NCBI GenBank assembly: GCA_963989245.1
Contig: OZ022352.1
Span: forward strand, 17,775,060 to 17,839,059
Origin: Nansenia antarctica
Lineage: Eukaryota > Chordata > Actinopteri > Argentiniformes > Microstomatidae
Length of the DNA stretch: 64,000 nucleotides
Direction of reading: 5' to 3'
This document shows, piece after piece, positions 1-12,582 of this stretch. Position 1 is the first letter of the stretch. Every line of letters starts with the position of its first letter. The notes under the pieces were generated by a model. That model was given only the letters and a program-made list of their open reading frames with translations. It had not been told where the DNA came from and did no database searches. The position numbers and the translations under genes are program-made.

Positions 1-291
1 AATACATTAATACAGTGGGATGATCTGTACTGAATTATCAGGGTAACCCCACGCAATAAACAGAGGAACTTTGAGCCTTCAGATCCTCTCAGGCTGATCC
101 CTCGTCTCCCTCCAGACTGCCCTCCTACCCTGTGGAGGCTATCGCCTGGGCAACCAATCCCAGACCCTATGTAGTCAATGTTCTCACTTCCTAACCTTCA
201 CATTCAACATTTGTTTTGGAAAGTGGCTATGTTGAATATTATTGTATGCTTATATGCTCAGTTAAGTGTGTTCTGCTGATACAGGCCTATG

Positions 292-293
<2 letters not shown>

Positions 294-334
<41 letters not shown>
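294..334. repeat. (TA)n microsatellite
   Basis: About 40 bp of alternating TA just outside the left end of the Tc1-like element. A second TA run lies at about 837-878 inside it. Both are direct repeats of two bases with no coding content. Confidence 0.9.
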
Positions 335-335
<1 letters not shown>

Positions 336-339
<4 letters not shown>

Positions 340-830
340 TGTACCAGTCAAAACTTTGGACGCACTTTCCCATTCAATTGAATGGGGAAGTGTGTCCAAA
401 TTTGGTGTTAACACCAATCAAACATCGCTTGAATGCCACAGCCTATTTGAGTACTGTTGCTGACCATGTGCACGATGCCCACGATTTAGCCATCTTCTAA
501 TGGCTAATTCCAGCATGATAATGCACCATGTCACAAAGCAAAGGTTGTCTCAAACTGGTTTCATGAACATGACCAAGAGTTCACTGGCCTTCCCAGTCAC
601 CAGATCTGAATCCAATAGAACACCTTTGGGATGTGGTAGCATCACAGCTTGTAAGTGCACCTGAAAAATCTTGAATTGTGTGATGCAATTATGTCATCAT
701 GAACCAGAATCTCAAAGGAATGTTTCCAACATCTTGTGGAATCAATGCCACAAAGAATTCAGACTGTTTTGAGAGCAAAGGGAGGCCCTGCCTAGTATTA
801 GTATGGTGTTCCTAATAAAGTGTTCTGTGA

Positions 831-884
<54 letters not shown>

Positions 885-936
885 ATATATTCAATTGAAT
901 GGGGAAGTGTGTCCAAACGTTTGACTGGTGCTGTAG
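336..936. mobile_element. Degenerate Tc1/mariner-like transposon
   Basis: The ends are inverted repeats: the left end reads CTGTACCAGTCAAAAC and the right end closes with GTTTGACTGGTGCTGTAG. Both carry the inner palindrome CCCATTCAATTGAATGGG. The interior (about 515-640, plus strand) is a decayed Tc1 transposase C-terminus; DNA-P-CHKA, WF and NPIEHLWD-like blocks can be read across frames, with stops and shifts. The stretch around 800-830 (CCTAATAAAGTGTTCTGTGAG) matches the end of the copy at 38345-38550. Not capable of coding. Confidence 0.75.
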
Positions 937-1567
937 ATATTGTTGTGTCATAGATTAGTTGTACTGACAAGCTCCATCCATCTGTTTGCATCTTAACAGA
1001 CTCTCCAATGCACTAATTTATTTTGCCATGCAACCATTCATTGGTGTGTAATTTTGAAATACGAATGTAAAGTCAGAGTTACCCTAACCCTATGTACATC
1101 ACCAGAACCAGACGGCCATTCACAACGCATGCTTTTCCTTCCCCAAGTTACCTCTCAGAGACAGTTCACCAAGCAAAAGCAATCAGCCCAAGACCTATTT
1201 GGGTTTATATTGACGCAATAGGATTAGGACTGCCAGGCTACACAAATAGAATCCTGTGGCTCTGTCAAATCCTGTCCATCTAAATGGCTCTTGCCTGACG
1301 TGAGCTTAGTATTTCACTGAGGTTTAGTCAGATAAAACATTACCTCACATATTTTTGGGCATCCTGTCTGAAGACAATGTCACACACCTTTAAATCAGAA
1401 TTGCAAGGGCAAAAGAACAAACTGCTCTGAGGCATTCCTTCCTGGAACACGAGTGTTCCATTATGCTAATTCCCCCTTGTTGCACTGATATGATATCTGC
1501 TTTTGTTGTGACAGGTTGTGTAAGTATTTTTAATATTATGCTTTTCTTATCTGTTTTTGCTTTTTAG

Positions 1568-4500
1568 AAGAGTCAATGCTTCACATTTAATTCAGAGGAA
1601 GAGGAAGATAGAGAGGTAGGGTTTTAATTTTTGTTGCACTGAAAACATCCACATCATCAGTCAATACCAGATAATGTGAGTCCTTGTATATCTATGTTGT
1701 GAAATTCTTATCCTTTAACTCTCTCTCTCTCTCTTTTATCTCTTTTCATCTCTTTCTTGCATGCCTGTGTATTAGGATGGAAGGTTACAAGAGGTATAAG
1801 TGTGAAGATGACATGTATGTTCTAGAATACTTTCACCCAAAGTTTATCTCTGAAACAAAATGCATTTACTATTGGGTATTAAATAATTTGGCGTAGGTAT
1901 AAACCCCCTTTCCTCTGCTACCTAGTATGACCCATTGTAATTACATATAAATTAAGAAATAAACTCTGGGTTTCTGCGATGAACTATTAAATCTAGAGCT
2001 CTTTAGAGACCTAAAACACTGTTTTCATGGGGATCAACCTAAAGCAACTCTGGCTGTCAATCTACCAGGCCTAGACACACTCCCATTACCCATCTATTTA
2101 CAAAATGTCTTCCATGTTCCTCCTGAGTCCTGGCCTGTTGGATCTGTCTATGTTGACACCATTTTGTCAGAAATTCAGGATAGCCTTATAGTTTGATAAC
2201 CCATCATAACAATTCAATAACCCTATCCTATTTGGTCAACTTGGACATCCTTTGACCATGTCCATACACTATCCCTCTCTCCATAAATGCAGATAGTTGT
2301 CCAAGTCATGTCAAAGTTGACTGTGTGGGATGAGGACTTGAGGCAGGGCTTTGAAAATGCAGGCTGCCATCAGAAGACATTATGCAAGCCAGCTAGGCAG
2401 TCACTATCTATGGGGAGTTGATTTCAGTAAAGAGGTCTTTTAGCCAGCGACAATACTAATCACACAGCAGAATGCATTGTTTTGGCATGCAAACGCACTG
2501 TGTTTGTCTGTTATCACTTAAGGACAGCTTAGAAGCAAGCCTATTATCAATAGACAAACTCTGGTAACATACAGTACATACCAAATACAATTTAATGAGG
2601 ACCATTTTCATTATCAAAATGGCCTTGGGTAAAGAACACAGGCAAGCTGAGCGAGATGTCAATCTAAACATCTAGTCTGACTCAGCGGCTGCATGATGCT
2701 GCCAGTCTCTGCCAGGCAGGTGTGTTCTGCTGTGAGCTCCAACAGTACTCCCTGTTAAAGGGATGGTGTCTCTACCCTGGCTCTGTTTGAGTAATGGTTT
2801 GATTGATTGATTGAAAACCTTTTATTGTCCCCAATGGGGAAATTTTGTTGTCAAACAGCTCAGTTAGGGCAGAAAACATTCAGTACAGAAAACAGAAAAA
2901 CATTCAATAATGGTGTCCCTCTGTCTCTGTTAGCGGTATGTTATCTTTCCTCTGCCCTTGTTAAAGGGATGGTGTATCTCCCCTGCCCTTGTTAAAGGGA
3001 TGGTGTATCTCCCCTGCCCTTGTTAAAGGGATGGCGTATCTCCCCTGTCCTTGTTAAAGGGATGGTGTATCTCACCTGTCCTATGTTAAAGGGATGGCGT
3101 ATCTCACCTGCCCTTGTTAAAGGGATGGTGTATCTCCCCTGTCCTTGTTAAAGGGATGGCGTATCTCACCTGCCCTTGTTAAAGGGATGGCGTATCTCCC
3201 CTGCCCTTGTTAAAAGGGATGGCGTATCTCCCCTGCCCTTGTTAAAGGGATGGCGTATCTCCCCTGCCCTTGTTAAAGGGATGGCGTATCTCCCCTGCCC
3301 TTGTTAAAGGGATGGCGTATCTCACCTGTCCTTGTTAAAGGCAGGGTGTCTCTCCTATGTTAAAGGGATTCAAAACTCGATCCTCAAACCCTCGTATCCT
3401 CTGCTCCGTTTTCTGCCTGCTAACTTCTCAAAAAGCACTGGAGGAGAATATCTAACCTGGATCTCCTCCTCTAATGAGTTTTTGTAGGAAGTGAGTGGAG
3501 AACTGAGGAAAGGCCATTATCGTCTCTGTCCCTGAAGTGATGGTGTCTCTCTGTCTCTGTTAAAGGGATGGTGTCCCTTCTCTGTTCCTATTAAAGGGAT
3601 GGTGTCTCTGTTCCTATTAAAGGGATGGTGTCTCTGTTCCTATTAAAGGGATGGTGTCTCTGTTCCTATTAAAGGGATGGTGTCTCTGTTCCTATTAAAG
3701 GGATGGTGTCTCTGTTCCTATTAAAGGGATGGTGTCTCTGTTCCTATTAAAGGGATGGTGTCTCTGTTCCTATTAAAGGGATGGTGTCTCTGTTCCTATT
3801 AAAGGGATGGCGTCTCTGTTCCTATTAAAGGGATGGTGTCTCTGTTCCTATTAAAGGGATGGCGTCTCTGTTCCTATTAAAGGGATGGCGTCTCTGTTCC
3901 TATTAAAGGGATGGTGTCTCTGTTCCTATTAAAGGGATGGTGTCTCTGTTCCTATTAAAGGGATGGTGTCTCTGTTCCTATTAAAGGGATGGTGTCTCTG
4001 TTCCTATTAAAGGGATGGCGTCTCTGTTCCTATTAAAGGGAACAGTCCTTACTCTGTCTCTGTTAAAGGGATGGTGTCCCTCTGTCTCTGTTAAAGGGAT
4101 GGTGTCTCTCTGTCTCTATTAAAGGGATGGTGTCCCTCTGTCTCTGTTAAAGGGATGGTGTCTCTCTGTTCCTGTTAAAGGGATGGTGTCCCTCCTCTGT
4201 CTCTTTAAAGGGATGGTGTCCTTACTCTGTTCCTGTTAAAGGGATGGTTTCTCTTCTGTCTGTTAAAAGTAATGGTGTCCCAGTCCTCCCCAGTGTCTCT
4301 CTCTTTTCTGTTCTAGTGATGGATGACGGTGGCCAGACCCCTGACTGAGGCAGCTATAATTCTGTTTCTCAGGCCCTTAACGCACATTCAGGCCCCGCGG
4401 GGTACACACTTTACCGTACTCTTATCACAGAGTGCTCGTGTCTACTGGACAGACTCAAGGACTTCATTTGTGACAGGGTCTGGTGAAAAAGTCCCTAAGT

Positions 4501-7500
4501 TCACCAGACTCAAAGTGCAGATTGTCATACATTGACATCTGAAAATAGTTGAAGAAGATATGCTTATTGGAATGTTGGTATACCTCAAACGGAGAATGGG
4601 AGAAAATCGCTCTGAATCAAAACACGCGTTTGCAACCATCTCGTTGGTAGCTAGCTAGCAGCTAAAAAGGTAGCTGCTATATTAACATCTAACTGCATGT
4701 TTAGCACACCAGAACACATAAAAACATGCTAAAAACACATAACTACACATAATTAGATGATCACACAGTCCTTGCTTTTGGACATGTCCTAAAACATATG
4801 TTGTTTGCAAGACATATGACTAACCCAGTGGCCTACGAACAGGACGGCAGATGATACAGTGAATCTAATTGACTATAAGTATTTAATCTTTCTTAAGCTT
4901 TTTGGTCATTTGCGAGACTTGAGAATTGCTGGCATGCGGACCTTTTCACCAGACCGTGGCGCATCTAGTTATGGAGATGAGCTAATTTTTAGCTGCTAAA
5001 CAATTGCAATGTTCTGCTCTGTTCTGCTAATGTAAAAATACATGGGATAAACTATTTATTTTATGCCTTTTGGCTCTAATGCAACATGATCCAACTGAAA
5101 TAGATCTATAGTATGGGAATTAAACTGTCTCCTTTTTACAGGGTTGATATTGGGTGGCAGTGGTTACCTTATGAAATCACACGGCCCCGTTTTGACAGTG
5201 TGACAGTATTGTTTAAGAAGCTGCCAGTTATTCTCATGGCCTATGGGCAAGATTTCCTGCTTACTGTCCTCAGTCAAAAGAGACAGTTCTCGGTTTGTCC
5301 CTGGTGTGTGTATATATATTTAGAGTGTACTGCTGACTTTCTCAGAAAGTCAGAGAGTGGCTGGCATCTGCATGAATGTGTTCTTTCACCGCACACAGAA
5401 ATAGGTTAGTTTGAAACTAGCTCTGTGAACTCGAAAATGTAGTTCAAAACAGAGTGCTCCACTTAAGGCCCATAGCTAATGCAGAATTCACCAGAGGCCA
5501 TGGATGAAGAAAATGTTAACACCTAGACATTCCCCATTTACAGTATATTGGACCTCATGAAAACAGGACACTGCTCGCCCACCCTGAATGGGGAGATGGC
5601 AGGGGCCGTAGGTGGGGGGGGAGGGGTTATGTTAAACCAGCTCCTGGATGAAGTTGCCCCTATAGGCACTGATCTAGGATCAGCATATCAAGCATAATCC
5701 AAGATCAGTGTCTGGGGAGATGGCACAGACAGGTTGGCTATGTTCCAATATCCACACTACTAATATACCATTTAGAATGTGTGACCAATACATTGCTTCA
5801 TTCGAACATGTGCCATGCTAGCATGGATATTGGAACACAAGCAGCAGTGTGTTTGATGATAAAAGGAACTACTGTGTTTGTTCACAGTTAGTCATGCTGT
5901 TGTGATGCGTTGCGCCCCCTAGAGGTTGGGAGAGCTAGTGCTGGGTTTCCTGGAGCGGGACCTGCAGCCGTCCTGCCAGCTGGCCTGCTTGGAGACCATC
6001 CGCATCCTGTCACGGGACAAGAACAGCCTGGGCCCCTTCATCACATTTGACGCCCTCCAGACCCTCAGCCACCATGCCGGCATCACCCACGGTCACGACG
6101 GCGCCCCCGAGAACCCCGACCTGGACGTGATCGTGGAGGCCCTGAAGTGCATCTGCAACATCATCTTCAGCAACGCGGAGGCGCAGGAAGTGGGGTCGGA
6201 GCTGCAGCTGATGGTGGGCATCGCAGAACGCCTCAAGCAGTGCCACGAGGGCCAGTGGAACCATGAGGTGCGGTTCTTCGACTTGCGCCTCACCTTCCTC
6301 CTCACCGCCCTGCGCAAGGACATTCGTAGCCAGCTGGCACGGGAGCTCCGGGGGGTCAGCCTGTTGGCCGACGCCCTGGAAGCCACCTTGGGCCTGTGCT
6401 GGCCGGACACACTGGAGGTGGCGCGCGCCGACGCGGAGGACTTGGCCGAGCTGCCGCCCCTCAGCAGGGAACAGATAGAGCGTGCCATGGAGATCCTGAA
6501 GATCCTCTTCAACATCACTTTCGACACCAACCGCCGCAAGCTGGATGAGGTGAGGACTGACAGTGGAGGCCCGTCCTTCATAGCTTCTTGAGGCTTTATG
6601 TGTGTAGCCTGATAGGTGATCTTTTAAAGAAATAATAACAATAATGACCGTGATGATCAATGATCTATGATGTATCTATAAAATGATGATAACGATAATG
6701 TTTTTTTTTTATTGTAAATTGTGCTATATATCGCATTGGGTGGAACTCAACCGCCCATTATCACCCTATTATATTAGTGACGCTGTGCATTGTACTGTTG
6801 CATTGTGTTGTGTATGCAGTGGGAGTACATCTAATATGATATCATCAAGGATGTTGTTTCTATCTCTCCTCCAGGAGGAGGCAGCGTCCTACAGACACCT
6901 GGGGGCCATCCTCAGACACTGTCTCATGAGCACAGCTGACGGAGAGGACCGCACAGAGGAGTTCCACAGGTGAGAGGGGTCAACAACACACACACACACA
7001 CACACACATTATACAAGTCACTTTATTTAGCTTTCGATTGAAACAGGCCAAAGGTAGACACTTTTGAAGCTCTACTGTCTTATAATCATGTCCAAGTCCT
7101 GTCAAGTGACCTTAGCTTGTGACGCTCAGATCAAACTTGGCAAAATGTTTCCTGCCCTGAGACACAACCACATACTTTAGATGTTTTCTCCCTCCTATTG
7201 TGTGTCTTGTCCCCCCCCTACCTGCAGCCATGCAGTGAACCTGCTGGGGAACCTGCCTCTGCCCTGTCTGGACGTGCTGCTCATGCCCAAGGTCCAGCAG
7301 GGCTCTATCGAGTACATGGGGGTCAACATGGACGCTGTCAACATGCTGCTGGACTTCATGGAGAAGAGGCTAGACAAGGTGGGGCCGTGTCGTACAACAG
7401 TACGACCTTTAAATACAGCGAAAGAGTTCAAGACATCTTTATCTGGCGCGTCGAATGAAATAACATGGTGGTTTGAGCTCTGTAAAAACCTGCTTCTCCC

Positions 7501-8481
7501 TTTAGGCAGGAGTAGGACTTCCCACACAGGTACTGTAGATGCATCGGCAATTAAGTTATTGAAATAAGGCACTGTTAAAAACATTGCAATTCCATCCTTT
7601 GAATAAGATTAAATTCCATCCTTATGAACATTGCAACTCCATCTTTTGAATATGATTCACGTCAACATGTTTTTACAAGGATGCTTTAAACACTTGCATT
7701 GCATGCAACCTACATTTGGATAGACTTCATGTCTGCTGGATTAAAGATATCTTATATTTCTCGGAACTTTCTTCTCTCTCTGTGGCCCATCTCTTGTCGT
7801 CAGTTGTTTATGGATAGTGGAATGGTTAGCCTGCAGAGGGTGCTTGTGTGGCTGTTATGTAATTACGTCTCTTACTGAGCTGTTATTGTTGTCGAGACGG
7901 GTGTTATGGAAAGCATCTCAGGGCCTCAGGGATCGTCTTAAAAACAGCCAGGACACAGCTGGGACTCTAATCACATTAATGAAACTGGCGCCTCTTCTCC
8001 TCCACATCATCTGAAGATATGTAAAATGTAGGTTATGTCAAATGACAGGACCCACTGCTAGAAATAAATGATCTATGTAGCTATCTCTGGTTTGCCTGTT
8101 TCCAGATACTGTATGTGCTTAGGTGGCCAACCCCCACTATGACTATATGACATGACTAAACATAATATGTTGATGATATTACAATGTGTGAGTTAGGAGC
8201 TAAATGCTAAAGAACATACTGTACATGTACATATCTGGAATCAGGCTAATCTCTGGCACTTGCAATGTCTTGTGCTTGGAACTTGACAAATACACAAATA
8301 AATGTATCTCTTTCTCTCTGTCTCCAGGGTAACAAGCTGAAGGAGACCCTCCTCCCGTCTCTGAACCTCCTGACAGAGAGCGCTCGCATCCACAGAGAAA
8401 CCAGGAAGTTCCTCAGGATGAGGGTCAGTTACAGTCTTGTGGCTTGTCAATCATTGCTCAATGAGTGGGTTCCTGATGTAT

Positions 8482-8512
<31 letters not shown>

Positions 8513-10700
8513 TGTGTGTCAACTGTAGGTACTTCCCCCTCTGCGAGATGTGATGAATCGACCTGAGGTGGGGGATGCCCTTCGTAATAAGCTTGTTCGC
8601 TTGATGACATACATTGACACTGATGTCAAAAACTGCGCAGCTGAGTTCCTGTTTGTCCTCTGCAAAGAAAGTGGTAAGAAGAATGTCCTCATTCGATCAA
8701 CATAGAAAACAGTGCCTATATATTTCTACAAAGCACACTGTAGGCCTACTCGTTTAACATGAACCTTTATCATTTAATTTAATTATTTCAGTTGCTCCAT
8801 TATTTTCACACAATAGATATAATAATAAATAAAAAATAATATTTTTTTATAATAATGCATTTATTTTGTATAGTGCTTTTATCAGTTGTAGTGACCACTA
8901 CGTAGGACCAGGTATAAGCACAACCAAGGTACAGGACAACAGGGAACAGTTCAGCCGCACTGGGTGTATTTAATAAAAGATGACTCGTACAGGGCATAAA
9001 GTTCAACTCAGATCACCACCTGGCGTTAAAAGTGTCCAGTGGGTGGCCTGGGGTGGTCCAGTGGTCGAACACTGCGGTCTACAGTGCACACGTGTCGGCA
9101 TGGGTTCGAATCCGGCCTATGCCCTGCTGACATGCCCTCTCTTCCTTACTTTCCTGTCTGTCTTCACTGTATCTGTTCAATAAATTGAAAAATATGAGTG
9201 GTACTGCCCCACTCAGAAAATAATTACTTAAAAAAAAATCTGGGTGGGTCGGAGGGGCTACAGGCTCCACTCGATAGCTGTCGAGCTCTCTCTCCACTCT
9301 GTTTACGGGCTATGCCCTGGATCAGTCTGCTGACAGAGAAGACACATTAATACCATTTGCCACAGGATTGTTCAGCCGGAGACTGGCTCTCCCCCCTTTG
9401 TGACCGGCAGCTCCACTCCTCCTTATCTGTGCCTCCCGTAAGGGGCACGTGTGGCACGTTGGGCTACGCGAGCCCGCGGTTTGCTTCCCGCGGCCATCCT
9501 GATTGCAGGATGCAAGGCAGCCGTGCATCATTACGGTGCCCTGCCGGTGGAATGGCCGCTGTCCGTGGTGCTGGTGTCAATACCCGGTACTCTGTGGTGC
9601 TGGTGTCAATACCTGGTACTCCGTGGGGCTGGTGTCAATACCCGGTACTCCGTGGGGGTCAATACACAGTACTCAAAGACACTACATTCCACGGAGCGAA
9701 CAAGAACATAATAGATAAATAAATAAAACAAAAGCACGGTTAATAAAAACAACAATAACCATAGTTTAGGGTTAAAAGTATGTATGGAATGGGAGTTTTT
9801 ATTACTCAGCAGAAAAGATGCATTGTATGCATTCTACGTCTGCAGTATAAAAAGCAGAGCAGCTAGATTTCCTCTGAAAAGTGTTCTTTTATGTGTGAAA
9901 CACCTCGTATTGAATAAAGGTTGTTGACAGAATAGAGTAGAACAAAGGTTGTTGACAGAATAGAGTAGAACATCAACTCAATATCTGGTGACTTAAACAA
10001 GTAGCAGGTTGCAGGTTGATAATATGTACAAAAAGAGTGGTTTGTACACAGAAAAGCAGACAATGATAATAATAATAATAAATAATGATGATGATGATAA
10101 TAATAATATTATTATATAAAAATAATTATAATTATTTAATCCATTTCTATGCACAGGGGAAGAACATACTAACATGTAGAACATTAACAGTCTCCAGGTT
10201 CATAAAGTATACAGGATATGGTAACGCAGCAGGTCTGCTGGCCGCCCGCGGGCTGATGCGAGGAGGGACTGACACTGGCACCTACTCTGAGGATGACGAC
10301 AGCGACACAGAGGAGTACAGGGAGGCTAAAGCTCAGTGAGTCTCACACACACACACGCACACGCACACACGCACACACACAGTTAAGATTGCATTCTTGT
10401 TCCAGTTATGTTGGTCATACTTGCAGTACATATATGTAAAAACATGTTGTTGAGAAATCTTGTTTGCATTCATCTTAACTGATAAGGATAATCTGAATGC
10501 ATGACAGAAATCAAGTACCTCAGATGTTTTCAACTCCAATCTTGGGGTGCCTTTCCCACAAGGTTGCACATTGCTGGTGTAACACAGCACTAAAATATTG
10601 GTTTAAATTGATTACCAAGCCCTTGATCAGCTGCTGGGCTAGATCACACATGTGACACACAACTGAAGTTATCCATAGACTGACTGAGGGTATGTCCATC

Positions 10701-10792
<92 letters not shown>

Positions 10793-12508
10793 TGTCATGG
10801 TCAGGATCAACCCTGTGACAGGCCGAGTGGAAGACGAACAGCCCAACCCCATGGAGGGCATGACTGAGGAGCAGAAGGAGCTGGAGGCCATGAAGCTGGT
10901 CAACATGTTTGATAAACTCTCCAGGTAAACAATCGTTTTCTGGTTTATTTTCTGGTTTTTATTGAATTTCACATAAAGACATGTACTCAACAGGGCATCC
11001 GAACAACTAGTGTCTGTGGGGACAGATAAGAGTAGAAAACTAGTTTTGCACTTCCCTATATGCAGTACTTCGTCCATAAACAATAACAGAGCATGTTCTT
11101 CTTTTCTTTTTTTAAACAAACAAAAAACTGGGGGCGGGGGGCATGTCACATATCAGAAATAAACAGAAAAGAAAATGACACTACAAATGCGATAGATACC
11201 CCTAGGGGGGGATCACCCTCATCAGAGACAACATCCAAGTCTTACATTCCTAAACACAGCGGCAGCACAAACACCAACACAGCAAATAATATACATTGTA
11301 GCCCATACATTACAAATCTGTTACACATTAGTCTGGTGTATTTACCACTGGGGAGAGTGTAATCCACCAAAGGTAAGCAATAGTTGATGTGGAACCTGGT
11401 GTGCCAGATCCTGTGGTAATCACATGATCATTAGGCTAAATAAATAGATTAAATATATGATCAACTGATTTCTCACAGACCTGCTGACCTACGACTCCAT
11501 ATATGAGTACAATGATTACTGAGAACTGAGAATGGGAAAATTATTTGGATTTGTAATGTAGATTTGCATTGAGAGACACTATACTCATAGGGTATCAACG
11601 TATCTGGCCAGTGCTGGTGATATCACATTATGAGAACAGCCAGTGTGGCCTGTGTCAGCGGGAGGTGTGTGTGGGATGCAAGTGTTCTTCGGTAAACAAT
11701 ATAGCCACTGACAGATACAGTATGCTATCCTGATTCTCTGCAGGTTATGGGACAATTACAGGGTCGTTATATCATGTGGGTGTTAAACACTACTCCAGAC
11801 ATTGTACATCATCTGGTTATCAGTGTGCCAGTCCAACACAGAATAGGCCAATAGAATAATCTGGAAAACACCCATTGGACACCTCAGCTGCTCACTTCAG
11901 CAGTGCTGCAGGCCTCCAGTAGGAGTTCTCATCTGCTGTCACTGAGGGTCGTAGAATATTCATACCCTCAGGCAGTAGCTGCTACTGACCGTCAACTGGT
12001 GCTTAAACCACTCCAGGTCAAAATCAGACCACTTGCCGCCTGATGTTCTGCTATTACTGATGAATATGGTTAAAATACCCTACACAGAAGCAGCTCATAT
12101 ATCCAGCCAGTGACAAAAAACAGCCTCCGTTTTTGTTTATTCACTGTTAGAGCGGGAATGCTCAGCTCCTCAGTCCTGATATTGTGCAGAGCAACGTATC
12201 TGTATGCTAGTGTTACTTGGTCCATTACTTTCATGTAACACACAAGACAACAACTAACTAGAAGTGCACATGGATAATAAAAACAACCGCAACTTGTTAA
12301 TCATGAATCATGTTATCAATGAGTAGACCTACTGTCCGTTGGAACACAGCAATGCAGCTCTAGGTTTTATAATAAGCTCAACATCGTGATTATTTCATTG
12401 TCAGGAGTCATCTCATCCAGCCGATGAAACTGGGGTCGGACGGAACGATGACGGAGCTGAGCACCGCCGACTTTGAGCAGATGACCCGGCAGGGACCATT
12501 CATCACTC

Positions 12509-12549
<41 letters not shown>

Positions 12550-12582
12550 CGCAACTCTGACAGCGAGGAGGAGATTGAGTAA
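1568..12582 (+). CDS. ric8a: Synembryn-A (RIC8A), G-alpha chaperone/exchange factor; 5' exon outside window
   Basis: Coding exons are 1568-1615, 5923-6549, 6875-6969, 7228-7378, 8328-8423, 8529-8673, 10191-10335, 10805-10924 and 12405-12582. They join in phase to give 534 residues plus stop. RIC8 proteins are cytosolic armadillo/HEAT-like folding chaperones and GTP-exchange factors for G-alpha subunits. Recognisable blocks are SQCFTFN in the first exon, ILSRDKNSLGPF, FFDLRLTFLLTALRKDIRSQ, HAVNLLGNLPL, MGVNMD, VLPPLRDV, FIKYTGYGNAAGLLAARGL, INPVTGRVE and NPMEGMTEEQKE. RFIKYTGYGN, INPVTGRVE and IQPM favour RIC8A over RIC8B. The acidic YSEDDDSDTEEY matches the CK2-phosphorylated segment, with Ser where mammals have the Thr. 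The C-terminus is extended by 14 Gln. The initiator exon (about 40 residues) was not found and probably lies upstream of the window. Confidence 0.95.
2795..2935. repeat. LINE-tail-like interspersed repeat in ric8a intron
   Basis: The stretch starts with GATTGATTGATTG and the phrase TTTATTGTCCCCAATGGGGA, which is common at 3' ends of fish non-LTR elements. No coding remains. Assignment is by resemblance only. Confidence 0.35.
2931..3370. repeat. Minisatellite, about 38-bp unit
   Basis: Roughly eleven tandem copies of a unit containing CTTGTTAAAGGGATGGCGTA then TCTCCCCTGCC. They vary at GGTGT/GGCGT and CCCC/CACC. It lies in the ric8a intron between 1615 and 5923 and shares the core TTAAAGGGATGG with the next array. 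Confidence 0.9.
3555..4285. repeat. Minisatellite, about 25-bp unit
   Basis: Tandem copies of TCTCTGTTCCTATTAAAG followed by GGATGGTG. The central block (about 3595-4040) is nearly perfect, with sporadic GGCG variants; the flanking copies are more diverged (CTCTGTCTCTGTTAAAGGG). It shares its core with the neighbouring 38-bp array, so the two probably arose from one seed. Confidence 0.9.
4290..5922. other. Intron remainder, no gene seen
   Basis: The rest of this large ric8a intron. I see no exon with supporting splice sites, no RNA gene and no clear transposon. Ordinary unique-looking sequence up to the acceptor CCCCCTAG at 5915-5922. Confidence 0.6.
9037..9235 (+). mobile_element. tRNA-derived SINE, copy 1
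   Basis: The head reads GTGGCCTGGGGTGGTCCAGT, with a pol III A-box-like TGGTCCAGTGG and a B box GGTTCGAATCC. The body carries CTTCACTGTATCTGTTCAAT, an AATAAA-like motif and a tail ending in A-rich sequence. A second copy with the same body lies at 14655-14850. It sits in the ric8a intron between 8673 and 10191. Confidence 0.8.
9552..9672. repeat. Short minisatellite, about 31-bp unit
   Basis: Three and a half tandem copies built on GCTGGTGTCAATACCCGGTA followed by CTCCGTGG, with single-base differences between copies. Intronic in ric8a. Confidence 0.85.
10705..10791. repeat. (GT)n microsatellite beside a ric8a acceptor
   Basis: A run of GT dinucleotides, interrupted twice by CGTG, ending about 13 bases before the exon that starts at 10805. 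It occupies the place where a polypyrimidine tract is expected, so that exon's acceptor (GGTCAG) has an unusual GT-rich context. Confidence 0.9.
12508..12549 (+). repeat. Coding CAA repeat (14 Gln) in ric8a last exon
   Basis: Fourteen uninterrupted CAA codons, without CAG, between PFIT and RNSDSEEEIE at the C-terminus of ric8a. Pure CAA tracts are likely to vary in length between alleles. Confidence 0.95.

Noticed and set aside
216..951. Small frames with Ile/Tyr repeats near the window start
   Set aside because: Translations of TA microsatellites flanking the decayed Tc1 copy.
5926..5928. Start of ric8a at the beginning of the large exon
   Set aside because: There is no ATG there; the frame continues through an acceptor at 5922 from the upstream exon 1568-1615 (SQCFTFN), which matches the RIC8A N-terminal region.
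6010..6660. Long antisense open frames opposite the largest ric8a exon
   Set aside because: Shadow frames of a GC-rich conserved exon; the plus-strand translation matches RIC8A through its whole length and borders.
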